Positions 46,545-63,689 of a stretch of DNA of 64,000 nucleotides are shown in pieces. The notes under the pieces are model-generated. The model was not told the origin of the DNA. It saw nothing but the letters and a program-made list of their open reading frames with translations, and searched no databases. Made by a program: the position numbers and the translations under genes. Numbering within the stretch: the first letter of the stretch is position 1; each line of letters opens with the position of its first letter. The DNA comes from Flammulina velutipes (lineage: Eukaryota > Basidiomycota > Agaricomycetes > Agaricales > Physalacriaceae). The stretch covers positions 1,922,001-1,986,000 of the forward strand of contig CM022369.1 of the NCBI GenBank assembly GCA_011800155.1, in the 5' to 3' direction.

Positions 46545-49235
46545 ATGGGATTCTGTCGACGTTGTGGAGACATTGTCAGTGGGGCAAGATGCAAGTGCGG
46601 TGGCACTCCAGTTGGTACGTTGTCCGCATGCTGGACATAAGAGACCGGACTGATTCAACAACATAGCACCGGTGGTGTCTTGGAACCATGGAAATGACCA
46701 AAATGACAATGCGGACCCATGGCTACGTACATACCTCTCCCGGGACAAATCACCGACTCGCTCTTCGCCAACGACCAGTCTACCCACCAACACCACCGAT
46801 CCCGTTAAACGCTTTCCTCGGCCCCAATCTCGCTCTGGCACGCCACCGCAACCCAATAACCTCGGACACAGGGCCTCTGCTCACATTGCTTCAACGACAT
46901 CGCAATTAACACGACCGTCGTCTCCGTTGAAGCAGTCGGTGGTTGCTCCAGAGGCCGACATTCTCCCATCACTTTCGCCGCACGACAAGTCGTTATCCAA
47001 AGTCTATGGTTCTGTTCTGCAAACCCCTGACAGCCTTTCAACCCATTGTTGCGCCATCTGCGCATCGGTGTTTCCTCCCGATGCCACTATTTATCCTGAC
47101 CCCACCTCATCCGACGAACAACGATTTCTCTGCCGTCCATGCTTCACCACTAATGGAGGCTCAAAGGGAACATGTCCTACATGCGCACGACCTGTCCTTG
47201 CTTTGAAGTCAGAAGGTGGTTTTATCGAGGTTGACCAGAGATATTGGCACAAACGTTGCTTCAATTGCGAGGGATGTTTCAAGAATATCGGGGGTGCCCC
47301 AATGGTCGACGTTCTGGGAAGGCCTTCTTGCACAGACTGCTTCGATAACTGCTTCAAGCGCGACCGCACACCTAAGAAGCGTGAAAGCGTCAACGCTAAC
47401 AGTGCCAGTCCTACACATCTTGGATCCGAGAGCAAGAGCCGGGAAGGTAGCCCCACTATCCTCGAGCTTGAACAGCGCTTGGGAATCACAAGGAGTCGAG
47501 AGTCTAGTCCGACGGTCGCTGCCTCAAGGATTGGAAGCAACTCCCGCTCTTCTGGCTCTGTATCGGCCAAGAACTCTCCCTCTTCCCCGATTTCTACCCC
47601 CGCGTCATTTCCGCGTCCCCGTGCATCAGCAATCGAGCCGACGAGTCCCACTCCACGTGGAAAGTTCGAGCGCTTCAGAGGCGCAAATATCGCCAGGCGT
47701 AGTGTGGACTTGAAATCCCCTCCGTCCTCGCCAACTCGGACATCTACCGTGAAACCCACTGCAATGGCAGAGGACATCAAGAAGGCGCCCAACTCGCCCC
47801 CATCACCCTTATCCTCATCCAACGATTACAAGCGCTCGTTGTTTAGCCCAAGCCCATCGACTCCCGAACTAGTGTCAGATTTTTCTGATACTGCCACAAT
47901 GTCGTCTTTGAACTTGGAGTCTCCGTTGCTCAATGCCTCTGAACCTACTCGTAATACAAACGCCAAAAGCCGACTTTTTGACTCTATGGATCAGGACATA
48001 GCGGAACGCAAAGCGTTGTCCAGGCCTACGTTCGCTAACTCCACCAGACCTCTGGCCACCTCCACTAGACCATTATCCAATTCGGCTTCCACCCCTGCGG
48101 CCGTCGTTGAACACTCCAATGTCAATTGTGCCAAGTGTCACCGTCGATTATTTTCCATCGCTAGTACTGGGCGCTATGTCACCGTACCCGATAGCAACGG
48201 CATCTTAGAAACGTATCACCAAAATTGCTTCAAGTGCAGTGTATGTAGCCTCCCTTTCAAGGAGGCTTCTCAAGGCCAGGCGATCTTTGTGAGAGGCCAA
48301 CATGGACCTTCGCATCTGGAGGTTAGTCCCTCTGGGTTGATATCATTTTTCCTTGACTGACGTTCATAATACAGTGTTCTCCGCCTGAGCGTTCCCACCG
48401 AACAAGCGTCGGGTCCAGTCCCTCGCCTTCCCCCGTCCGCCAGCCAGCCAACCCAGCATCGCCCACTACGAGCCCTAGTCGCAAGTCCCCTGCTGTTAGT
48501 TATAGCCCAAAGGAATCTTCTAGCTCTCCGAGGCCCCAGCAATCCTCCAGGTATCAACGCCCCCAATCGACGGTCTTTACTAACAGTGCACCGAGATTCG
48601 GAGGTTCTATCTCATGCCTAGGGTGTCGTCAGTCCGTCTCTGCAATGGAACGAGGGGTTGTTCCGGGACCGCAAGGAAGTCGGTGGCACGCAACATGTCT
48701 GGTGTGTGGCGGGAAGCCCACTACGCCCGGTACGCCCGCCTTTTCCAGAGGCAGGCAAGCAAAGAAGCACGGCGAGCCCGGGTGTGGGAAGAAACTCGAT
48801 AGTGCGGCGAAAAGTGATGGTGATGGCAATGTCTGGTGCCGCGATTGCTTGGTGAGTTCCTCTGGTTATTCTAGGCCAAGCTCAATATTCATCCTTTTGA
48901 AGCTTTTGCTATCTAGTGCCTCTCGAGGTTCTCCTTCACCCACTCGCCCTCCCTTGGTGCCCTCCCATACTGGTACACAACAAGTCTTGCCTCAATTAAC
49001 TGGAACCACAACTCTTGCCCGTCAATTCACTGGCATGGGCGCAGGCAATGACGGGTCCCTGCTTAGGCACCTGACCGGTGGTGGCGCAAACCCCACACGA
49101 AGCATCAGCCCTACTAAGCAGCTCGGTCATCGACCGCGGCCCAGAAGCGTCGTAGGATCGCGGTCCAAGAGCATTGATGAGGGGCGCGGGATGTTCTTGG
49201 TGCGCCAGTTGACGGGGACGACTGGAAAGGATTAA
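46545..49235 (+). CDS. LIM-domain protein
   Basis: This is a multi-LIM zinc-binding protein, likely a scaffold at the cortex or cytoskeleton (paxillin-like Pxl1 and similar fungal proteins share such modules). The first short exon is itself Cys-rich: MGFCRRCGDIVSGARCKCGG. A Ser/Pro linker precedes LIM 1 (about 47040-47360): CCAICASVFPPDATIYPD, CRPCF, CPTCARPVL, HKRCFNCEGCFKNIGG, CTDCFDNCF. A long disordered region with KFERFRGANIARRSVDLKS follows. LIM 2 (about 48120-48320) has NCAKCHRRLFS, HQNCFKCSVCSLPF. LIM 3 (about 48610-48850) has SCLGCRQSVS, WHATCLVCGG, CGKKL, WCRDCL. The C-terminal tail repeats a short RQLTG-type motif. Three to four introns are inferred. The zinc ligands look complete in LIM 1 and LIM 2. 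Confidence 0.83.
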
Positions 49236-49788
49236 TTACTGGGACACGGACTTCACTTTGCGCTGCGATCTTTACGAATTTATTGTTGTATACATAGATG
49301 CCCAACAATGTTGAATATTGAATGCTCGTTGACTATTAAGTATCTTCGGCCGCTGTGTACACTTTGTTTCCCTTTTCTGATGTCAGCGGAACACGCAGCT
49401 ACCGTCAGGCTACGGTTGTCAGGGAAAGAAGTTCCCGAGATCTCCTGAACCTTGGATCCAGATCTGACGATGGATTCCCATTCTTTCTCCTCTCATTTTA
49501 CACGGCGCGAGCAAGTGCTGGTTCGTCTGGACGTGTCCGCTGGCTTCACTCACTTTCTTTTTCTTTTCTTCTTCTCTCTTAACAGTTGAAATCCCTGGCC
49601 GGTTCCAGGCTAGAGGTTTCACCCTTGGTTCATTCTTTTTCAACAACGCTCTTTCTGTCGGATGATTAGACGCTGCAGTTCGTTCGGAAACCTTCAACGA
49701 CTCCAGTGTGCAGCTCTCCGACTGCTTTGGACCAGATAAAACGAACTATCCATGGATAGGGCCCGTCGGGTCAGCCTGGCTCTTAGTG
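49236..49788. other. Intergenic with probable 5' exon(s) of the membrane-protein gene
   Basis: About 550 bp separate the LIM stop from the first in-frame Met of the next gene. The part from about 49690 to 49788 reads in the same frame (SSVQLSDCFGPDKTNYPW, then IGPVGSAWLLV) and looks coding, so a first exon probably lies upstream. I could not place its ATG. A T/C-rich run at 49550-49580 resembles a fungal promoter or a polypyrimidine stretch before an acceptor. Confidence 0.5.
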
Positions 49789-52263
49789 ATGACAATGCGG
49801 TTGGCAATGGTACCCCAGTGTTTCTGCTTGTTTCTAACCATTATACAGATTGAATCCATTCTTCTGGACATTCCTTTCTTCTGTGTTGGAATCATGACGT
49901 TTGGTGTCTCGACCTTTCTGCTTATTATGAAGCGTGTAAACATGTGAGTGTCAATCATTCCCATTGCATTCACCAGCTCACGGTACCCAGCCTTGGACTT
50001 TGCTTGTATGTTTCAGCGCTACTGGCGTTTTCAGCCTCTATCTTCAATCTCAGTCAGCTATTGACCCGCGGTCAATCGAATGTCTCTGCTGGCGAGGGTA
50101 TCGACACTGTGCGGGGTCTCATTAACAGCCGGGAAGTCAGCCTTGCGTTATCCATTGGATTTCGGTATCTATTCTACTGGATATTTGTTGCGCAGCGGCC
50201 AAGGCGCGAAGCTCCAAGTGACCGCAGAAGCGCCAACTTCAATCCCCGCTATGATGCTCATAGTAGCAGTTGGCAGCGATGGGGATACCTTGGCTTCATC
50301 ATGAAATGGGGCCTCCTCGGGCTCATTCTCTCCGTTCCCGTCCTACAAATTGTATGGAGGATTGCTCAACGCAACTTTGGGATCATCTACATGGTCGATA
50401 ACACCATTCAAATTGTTATCGCGTCCCTTCTTATACTCAAGCTTTTCCTCAATGTCTATCTATGCAACACCGTTCCTCGCTGGCGAACTTTCGCATTTTA
50501 CATTGCGCCTATCGTCGCATTGCTTATTAGTCTGGCTGACGGTGTAGGAGACCTTATTCTCTGTGAGTGTCCTCTCCCAATGCAACCAATTCATCTGGGG
50601 CTGACTTCATAATACTAGTCAATTTGTCAGACACCACTCTGGGCCATTTTCTGCAAGCCGTGGAGATATACATTCTCGTCGTATATCTGCTCGTTATACT
50701 GCATCTACCGGATGTTCCCGCTCACAGGCGTCTGACCAGTAGACAGGGACGTCTTCCGATGCAGACGCAGGAATATAACGAGAAGGCTGGCCCAATTGAT
50801 ATATCCGGGCCAATCATCACATCCCCTCGTCAAATGTCCCAATTTTCACCAACGAGGCCCGAGCGCTCCCCTGAAATCGTTACCGAACTTCGCTCGCCGA
50901 CGATACTGCTATCGTCACCACGTTCTCGACGTGACTTTGATATCGAACGCGATGCAGGCCTAGGACAAGATCCGGATTTCAGTAATGACAACGCAGTTAG
51001 TGGAAGCCGTCCTGAAGTCGGCCGTCTGGCAGTGGAGGGCGACATGGCAGATTCATCAGGTCGTAGTGCAACCGTCTCCTTTTCTTCCTACTACAACATG
51101 CCGGAACGAGAATCGGAAATGCCTCCTCCCCCTTCTCTGGCTCGGTCAGGCAACGACTCTCCGATATATGGGTTGAACGGTATCATTGGCCGCTTCGATA
51201 CTCCTCCGCCTGTGGAAGTTGACTCTTCTCGTTTGTCAGTACAACCGAGGTCACCAGCTCGAGCCAGCGAGACGTCTTTTGATGAGCTTTTACGCCAGCA
51301 AAACGAGTTGGACAGGAGCATTGCTGCTCTCCGACTCTTTTCACCTCGAGAGTCTACCATCAGCTTCGACGAGCCGCCTATGACGCGTCCGCCGCTGAAG
51401 AAGTCTATCAGTGTAGCAGCTAGCACTTCGAGTGGTGTGCGAGCAGACACTTCATCTGCCCGAAGCGAATTTTCCCTCAGTATTTTCCCAGAGCCACCGA
51501 TGCAGACGACATCCTTTCTTCGACCACAAGTCGCCCCAGACGTGCCACACACACCACCTCTTGTACCTCAGGCCGAGGAAAACGCAAATCAAGGATCCTT
51601 CGAGCTACCTTCTTCTATTCCAACTTCTCCGGTTCGACCTGGTTTAGCTCATACCCGATTTGACTCTGCTGGAACGCAGTACGATGTCACTTCTTTCATT
51701 GGGGGTACGTGAATCTGCATCGTAGCTGTCTCTCAAGCTAATGATTCTTCAGATCTTACTGTGGTTGAGCGTCCTTCAAGTGTTTTCAGAGGCAGTGGTG
51801 CAGAACTCAGTGACGTCGAATCAGGGGATGAAAGTCCTGTCATCGTCACAGCACTGACGCGAGCCTCTTCCACGCGTTCTACCAATGCTGTTGTCGTCGG
51901 TTCCGCGACGCCTGCCTTGACGTCGCTTCCCTCGCGGACCCCTCGGGGAGATAGTCCTCCACCACTCAGGCCATTTTTGCTGGGGAATGTAACCGCTTCT
52001 CCAGTTGTGTCCTCTCCGTTGGCTGGGACACCGTTGTCCGCTCCTTACATCAGTCGCAATGCCCCAATCGTGGGACCGCGACGGCCTATACCCGGAAGAT
52101 CTCGGGGACTCTCTGGAACCTATCGTCCTAGACTGCAGATAAGCGGTCCAAAGACATCGCGTTTCCCAGATAGCATAGACTCGCCTGATGCGTATGAGCG
52201 ACCTCGACCTCCTCCCCTTATCATACCATCGAACTCTTTCTCGCCAGGACCCAAGATGGCGTG
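49789..52263 (+). CDS. Multi-pass membrane protein with long disordered tail, function unknown
   Basis: I do not recognise the family. The N-terminal half carries about seven hydrophobic spans: CLFLTIIQIESILLDI, FFCVGIMTFGVSTFLLIM, LYVSALLAFSASIFNL, VSLALSIGFRYLFYWIFVA, WGLLGLILSVPVLQIVW, IVIASLLILKLFLNVYL and FYIAPIVALLISLADG, then FLQAVEIYILVVYLLVIL. The C-terminal half (about 550 residues, two exons) is Ser/Pro-rich, with repeated SPTRP, SPRS and PPPV motifs typical of a phosphoregulated cytosolic tail. Introns lie near 49944-49995, 50563-50620 and 51706-51754. The given start is the first in-frame Met, but coding probably extends upstream to about 49690. The architecture suggests a plasma-membrane sensor or transport regulator; this is inference only. 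Confidence 0.65.
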
Positions 52264-52427
52264 ATCACCAGTAGATCCCTGCTATCATTATATTCGTTCA
52301 CATCTATGTAAATTTAAGAGTCGTATATTTTCTGTTTGTACACAAGTGTAGTATCAAGTGCCATTCAAGGTTGTGCATTGATGACGTCGCTGTATGACAT
52401 GCTCTCACTGCTATCCTTTCGCCCACC

Positions 52428-53256
52428 ATGTCTCAATTCCCTGATTACTATAAATTGCTTAATATCGAACCAACTGCTACGCAGGATGACGTTCGACAAG
52501 CTTACAAGAAGGAATCCCTAAGGTGAGACCCTTTCAAAACATGTATAATTCAGTATCCAAGCCATCCCAGAACGCATCCAGATAGAGTTGTAAATGCTTC
52601 ACCTTTGGAGAAGAAGCAGGCAACAGAGAAGTTCCAGGTCAGTCATATTTGGGTGCTATTCCTTATATTCTGATGATGTCCAGGCCGTCGCAGATGCATA
52701 CTATGTCCTCTCAGATGCCACGAGGAGAAGAGAGTATGATGCCTTGTACTCCACCCGCTCTTCAAAGTCATCGACCGCGGACGCATCTTCAAACTTTTTC
52801 TCCCAATTTGCTGGCATGTTCACTGGTGGCAGTGGTGCTGGCGCAAATCCACCACCCCAGCAACCTGATGCAGAAGGGGTCTTTGCTGACGTGTTCGAAG
52901 AGGTCAGGACGCGTCTTACCTTGGAGCACTGTCAATTAATGTTCCTCTTTAGCTTCTTCGACCTGAGGTTGAGAAACGTGTTCCCTGGTGGACATATGTC
53001 GGTGCTATATCAGGTGGAGGTCTAGGATTCATCGTTGCCAATATTCCCGGTATGTTACTGGGTGGTGTGGCTGGAAATCGTCTGGGAGCGATAAGAGATG
53101 CAAAGGGTAAGAGCGTTGCGTCTGTCTTCAATGACCTTGGGGGTAGTCAGAAGGCCGAAGTGAGGTGTCTTGCAGTATCATGGCTGGCAGTAACTGATAC
53201 TTTTTTGCTAGATTCTTCGTGCTCTGGCTATGAAGGTTTTGGGCTCCGCGTTTTGA
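52428..53256 (+). CDS. DnaJ/Hsp40 protein with glycine-zipper C-terminus
   Basis: This is a J-domain co-chaperone. The J domain is complete after splicing: QFPDYYKLLNIEPTATQDDV, RQAYKKESLR, the HPD motif in THPDRVVNASPLEKKQATEK, and AVADAYYVLSDATRRREYDA. A Ser/Gly-rich linker (SKSSTADASSNFFSQFAGMF, TGGSGAGANPPPQQPD) follows. The C-terminal part has WWTYVGAISGGGLGFIVAN then IPGMLLGGVAGNRLGAIRD, a Gly-rich membrane-interacting helix pair of the glycine-zipper type. It ends ILRALAMKVLGSAF. Five exons are inferred. Start 52428 is the ATG right before the J-domain helix. Without substrate motifs or a clear signal peptide, its compartment is unknown. Confidence 0.85.
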
Positions 53257-53459
53257 GTAGGTTCAATCAGGATCATGCCTGCATGATTTATGTTTTTTCT
53301 TCGTTTTCAACTTTACATAGTTACCACGACAATATATGACAGCGTGATGAAAAATGACTCGATCTGTCCACAATGCTAAGAAGCAAAATATAGGTTTACA
53401 GTATGAACGTATTGTATAGTAAAGTAAAAAATGCCAAAAATCAAAATGTCAGTGTCCCA

Positions 53460-58991
<5,532 letters not shown>

Positions 58992-59612
58992 TCTTCAGTG
59001 GCATAGAATAGTGAAGTCGCGCTCGGAAAATGCTGGATGTACACGCCTTGTCGATGTTGGACTATCGCCCTGGAGCTGCCGCCTCGTGGGATCGGGGCCA
59101 AGCTGTCGCAACACCAGCAGACGGCCAGCAATGGAGGCGTTCTGGGCGTTCTGAAGTGAACGAGAACACTATGTTGGTCGTTGACAAGCGATGAGAAGCG
59201 CCAGTCAGAAAAATTGAAGAACAAAGTGAGTGGTGGGGGAATCGGGGAAGCAATGATGGGGGACGGCTGTCTCTCTTTCGAAATACGTTTGCACTCGCAT
59301 CGTTGGTGTAGCTCCAAATTAGGAACTACTTGTCATCAGTCCCTTCTTCGGATGTTATTTCGTTCCACCCGTAAAAAATTGCACCTGTCTTTCTTGGCCC
59401 CAATTCCTGTTTCCGAGGTGTGCAATATCACTTTTACTGAAGACTTTCATAGTGCTGGTCATTTGTATATGGCTCTTTTAAAATATTTGTGATCCTAAGG
59501 CTGTAATCGAGGTGCCAGCCTTCCTTCCGGGGTCCGCGTTATTCCTCATCAACCCGCTGAAACGCCATTTGGGAAGGTAAACAAGTTATGTATATCTCCA
59601 GGCCGCTAGCCT
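58992..59612. other. Intergenic, upstream of INO80
   Basis: About 620 bp separate the INO80 start from the fumarase stop; both genes lie on the minus strand. It holds the INO80 promoter and the fumarase 3' end. Short open frames here (for example 59181-59492 plus) show no recognisable protein. Nothing repetitive is visible. Confidence 0.45.
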
Positions 59613-61573
59613 TTAATTCTCGGGATCAGGGTATAACATCAGCTCTGGTCGAACTTTCTGGTCAAATTCCTCGGGCGTCAAGAAGCCCAATGCCACCGTG
59701 GCCTCTTTCAGCGTTATTCCTTCTTTATGGGCTTTCTTCGCACACTTCGCGACATCTGTACCGTAATAGTCAGCAAACCGCACTTTTCACGTATGAAATA
59801 TACACACTATCGTAGCCCATATGGCTATTAAGAATCGTAGCCAGCATAAGAGAATCGTTTAACAAAGTGTTGATACGCTTCTCGTTCGCCACGATGCCAA
59901 CCACGCAGTTTTTGGTAAAAGACCGCGAGCCTATGAATATAATCAGTTGAGAATCTGATTACGCAGATGCCAACCCACCATCAGCGAGCAGGCGTATACT
60001 CTGTAACACGTTTTTGATCATGACAGGTTTGAAGACGTTCAACTATCATGGGATAATTGAGTTTCATCTAGAGCGCTATTCCATAGGTGTGGACGTACCT
60101 CAAATTGTCCGAAAGATCCAGCGACACTGACAGTAGTCTGGTTACCCATCACCTGGGCAGCGACCATGGTTATAGCCTCGCATTGAGTTGGGTTCACTTT
60201 GCCAGGCATGATGCTGCTACCCGGCTCGTTCTCGGGAAGGCTAAGTTCACCAAGGCCGCACCGAGGGCCAGATCCGAGATATCTAATATCGTTGGCGATC
60301 TTCATAAGAGAGCAGGCGATAACGTTGAGGGCACCGTGTGCCTCAACAAGCGCATCATGAGCAGCAAGAGCCTCAAACTTGGAAGCAAATTAGCTTTGCT
60401 TTCTCACACAAGTAAGTTGAGTGATCTAACCTTGTTAGGAGCAGTTTTGAACTCCAGTCCGGTTATTTTTGAGATTTCAGCTGCGACTTTGACATCGAAA
60501 CCTTTCTTGGTGTTGAGACCCTGTGTATGCTGTGAATAAAGGTCATGCTACGGGCGTTGATTCATACCGTTCCAACAGCAGTACCACCCTGCGCAAGGAG
60601 ACTGAGGCGAGGTATAACGTCCTTGACGCGATCGATACCATTAGAGACTTGTTGGACATATCCACTGAATTCTTGACCGAGCGTGAGAGGAGTAGCATCC
60701 TGAGGGAATTCAGCGCTTGAGGCGAGAGGAAGCGTACTACGTTACGAACTTGGAGATGTGTCCGACCAATCTTGATGATGGAATCGAATGCCTTGGCTTT
60801 AGCGTCCAAAGCATCGCGAAGTTCCGTGAGTGCGGGAATAAGCGAATGAGTGAGCTCGGTTACGGCAGCAACGTGCATAGCAGTGGGAAACCTAAGGGCG
60901 ATAAGAATATACAGAAAGACATGGATAGAAAAGGCGGACGTGTCGTTGCTGCTCTGGCTCATGTTGACATGGTCATTGGGGTGTACAGGTGCCTTGGAAC
61001 CAAGCTCGCCGCCGAGGATTTCAATGGCGCGGTTAGAGATGACCTATCGGTGTGTCAAGCTGACTGTATGGAATGATTCGAAATAGTGATACCTCATTGA
61101 CGTTCATGTTACTTTGGGTACCGCTGCCAGTTTGGAAAACAACGAGGGGAAAGTGGTCGATGAGTTTTCCGGAGATGACCTAGACCCAGATAAGGGACTG
61201 TGAATGGGGCGATGAATGCATCGAGGACAAACCTCGTTGGCGGCTTGCTGGATAGCTTCGCCGACCTTGGGATCGAGTCCATATCCGACATTCACGACGG
61301 ATGCAGCCTTCTTGAGGACACCGAATGCTTTGATGAGTGGTGGGGGGAGTCTTTCCGACGGACCACCAATATCAAAATTTTGAAGAGATCTACATATGAA
61401 TGAGTAAACAATATAGGCAAAGTATCTATCGTAGGGGCGTACCGCTGAGTCTGAGCTCCCCAGTAACGATCCGAGGGAACTTGGAGTTCCCCAAATGTAT
61501 CTTTCTCGGTACGGTAGGTAGACTGATAGGTTGTAGGTTAGATATAATTGAAAACATTGATTAAACTGACCAT
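59613..61573 (-). CDS. Class II fumarate hydratase
   Basis: This is fumarase, interconverting fumarate and L-malate in the TCA cycle (mitochondrial) and in cytosolic fumarate metabolism. Key stretches after splicing: [80 protein letters not shown], and the class II signature [16 protein letters not shown]. The [11 protein letters not shown] loop and [20 protein letters not shown] are also typical. The end is [12 protein letters not shown]. About ten introns are inferred. In the simplest model ATG at 61573 is followed directly by a GTCAGT donor and joins to TCT ACC TAC CGT. However, open sequence immediately upstream (RAPRSRLFSTSPTP) resembles a mitochondrial presequence, so a longer, matrix-targeted form may start further upstream. 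Confidence 0.92.
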
Positions 61574-62080
61574 AGGAGTAGGAGAGGTGGAAAACAGTCT
61601 GCTTCGAGGAGCTCTAAGGTATAGCTATTGTCACGTGAACGTCCGAATGCGAATGTGCCGAGACATAGGGACATACTCTAGTGTAGCGTGTGGCGGACAT
61701 GATTATGGAAACTCTGAGACGAGCAAGAAATGCGCAAATAAAATAGCAGCAACGCGAGGAAGAAAATAGAGGGAAAAGACAAATGACACAGCGGAATGCA
61801 AACGGAGTCCGCCGCTCTGTCCGAGTTTTCCCGCAGGGCTAAACTTCTGACGACACATCAATGGACCTTCGTCCGTCCACAACATGTCCAACGTCTGTCA
61901 GTCGTGTGTCCGTATTCTGTGCGTCTATTCGTCGAGATTTTTTGACTAAAAACGACAATTGAAATTCAAGCCTGTCTTTTAAACTATCTGTGCCGGGAAC
62001 AGTCATGTGAAAATGTGGGGTAAAGGACCGGTGATTTATCTGAGCCCTTGTGGCTGTCAACTCTTTTCCATCCTCCAGCA
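61574..62080. other. Divergent region, fumarase / PEX11
   Basis: About 510 bp lie between the two starts. The portion 61574-61615 is open on the minus strand and may encode the end of a fumarase presequence (RAPRSRLFSTSPTP). A possible upstream exon with MSATRYTR starts near 61702, but its splice phase does not close cleanly. The rest should contain both promoters. Confidence 0.5.
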
Positions 62081-63136
62081 ATGGCTACTGTCGCGTCTCA
62101 GCTTGTTTTCCATCCCACAGTCTCGAACTCTCTCAAGTTTGGTGGCACCACGCTAGGCCGTGACAAGGCATGAATCATTCCCTCCGTGCACCATCACAGA
62201 CAGCTCATCGTCGACCAGGCGTATCGCGCTATCCAATACTTTGCTCGTTTCTATGCGTGGCATCTCTTGAACAAGGGTGACAAGGAAGGTGCTGCCCCTT
62301 GGAATGCTCTCAAATCTCACCTTGGAACGGCCCGTAAACGTACGTTCATGTATGAGCCCGAGTAGCATCGATGGGCTAATGGCAACGTACAAGTACTTCG
62401 CTTGGGAAAACCCATGGAACATCTTCAATCTGCCTTGAAATCCATCATGGCTCCTGGCACTCCGCAAGAGCGAGTCACGACTATCGCACGCCAGTTGGCC
62501 TACTTTGGATATTTAGCTCTTGACGCTTTAGTCTGGGTATGTCCTCAGTAACGCTTGCTTCTGATTTGTCTTTGAATCTATCGTATCAGTCCAACTCTGT
62601 CAAGTTTACTAGGTTCACTCCAGACACTGCTCAATGGATTCAGAAGCTGTCGAACCGTTTCTGGCTCGTTGGCATCCTCTGTAGTCTGCTCAACGGTGTT
62701 GCAAAGGTATGTACATTCAGAGAAGACTCTACACATATTGATCGATCATTTTGTATTTTGTAGAATGTGCGTCTCCATAAGGAACTTGTTCACCTCAAAA
62801 CCAGTACGTCGGAGAAGGATCTTGGTTCTGAGACCGACCGCAAAGCCAAGGCTGCTAGTCTGAAGAGGTATGTCTTCCCTCCGTTCACAGCTTCAATTGT
62901 TTATCTTCATTCTAGCGCTCGCGCCGCCACACTACACCAATTTACCATCGATGTTTTCGACCTCTGGATCCCGGCAAGTGGTCTTGGTTTAGTGAATGTC
63001 AACGACGGTGTCCTGGGCATCTTCGGGTTTGTCGTGTCCTCTTCCCATTTGACCTCTCTGACGCGTTCGTCGCAGTTTTATTACCTCCATTTTGGCCGCT
63101 CAGAAACACTGGGAAGGGCTTGTGGCAAAGAAGTAA
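62081..63136 (+). CDS. PEX11: Peroxin PEX11 family
   Basis: This is a PEX11 peroxisomal membrane protein promoting peroxisome elongation and division. Exons give MATVASQLVFHPTVSNSLKF, LIVDQAYRAIQYFARFYAWH then LLNKGDKEGAAPWNALKSHL, LRLGKPMEHLQSALKSIMAP, RQLAYFGYLALDALVWSNSV, WIQKLSNRFWLVGILCSLLN, RLHKELVHLKTS, AATLHQFTIDVFDLWIPASG then LGLVNVNDGVLGIFGF, and a final FITSILAAQKHWEGLVAKK. The amphipathic N-terminal helices, the LRLGKP segment and the Gly-containing hydrophobic C-terminal pair fit the family. Six introns are inferred; the last donor (GTCCTC) is weak. Start 62081 is the ATG of the canonical leader. Confidence 0.88.
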
Positions 63137-63185
63137 TGGTATACTATACTGTCTCGTAGCATGCTGTAACGATAATGCGATTACT

Positions 63186-63586
63186 TCATGACACTGGTGC
63201 TGTTGCTGCTTCGGTTTCGTCGAAATGGGCTCGTTTCTCGTCTCGTTTTGCATTACGCATCTTTAAATATTCTTCGCGAATGGTCTCCATTGACTCCGGG
63301 CCAGTGCTGAACACATTGTTGATCAACGTTGCCACAACACAGAGAGGATACTGACTATTGGATCATGCATTTTTCAACTACCCTCAACTTGTCTTTGCAT
63401 GCCCATGCCACGGATATGAGACGACCAGACATACAGTCAGCAAATTCTATGGAGAGTATCAAAGGCATGAAGATTGGGAGACAGGTTACAGAACGTACCT
63501 TTTACTACGGGGTCACATTTCTTTAGCGCATAAGACTTGGTTGCTTTGAGAAGATTATCCTCTTCTCTGCGAGAAAGGGCGTTCAT
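63186..63586 (-). CDS. Twin CX9C mitochondrial protein, CMC1-like
   Basis: This is a small intermembrane-space protein of the COX assembly CMC1 type, imported and oxidised by the MIA40 pathway. Splicing four exons gives MNALSRREEDNLLKATKSYA, then CDPVVKEFADC (first CX9C), a loop, CKDKLRVVEKC (second CX9C), and QYTGPESMETIREEYLKMRN, which is characteristic of CMC1. The tail EKRAHFDETEAATAPVS is polar. Both twin pairs have exactly nine spacing residues, which fits the coiled-coil-helix fold. Introns are about 45-50 nt, ending with the one between CMIQ and YTGPES. Start 63586 is the only ATG before the first Cys. The gene starts about 100 bp from the lipoyl synthase start. Confidence 0.88.
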
Positions 63587-63689
63587 GATGGTTGAGCGAA
63601 ACGGATGTCCGCTCCGGGTCTTCCGAGTCCGATTCATTGAATTTGTGACGCAAATCTGCTTCGTCACTGACTGTGTCTTCGTTACCACC
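63587..63689. promoter_or_regulatory. Compact divergent promoter, CMC1 / lipoyl synthase
   Basis: About 103 bp separate divergent starts of two mitochondrial genes, implying a shared or overlapping promoter. No TATA box is obvious. A Kozak-like ACCACCATG precedes the lipoyl synthase start. Confidence 0.55.

Noticed and set aside
47091..47822. A 243-residue open frame antisense to the LIM protein
   Set aside because: It mirrors a Ser/Pro-rich coding exon, has no recognisable domain, and long antisense frames are expected opposite such sequence.
59181..59492. Short plus-strand open frame between INO80 and fumarase
   Set aside because: No recognisable protein, and it overlaps the likely INO80 promoter.
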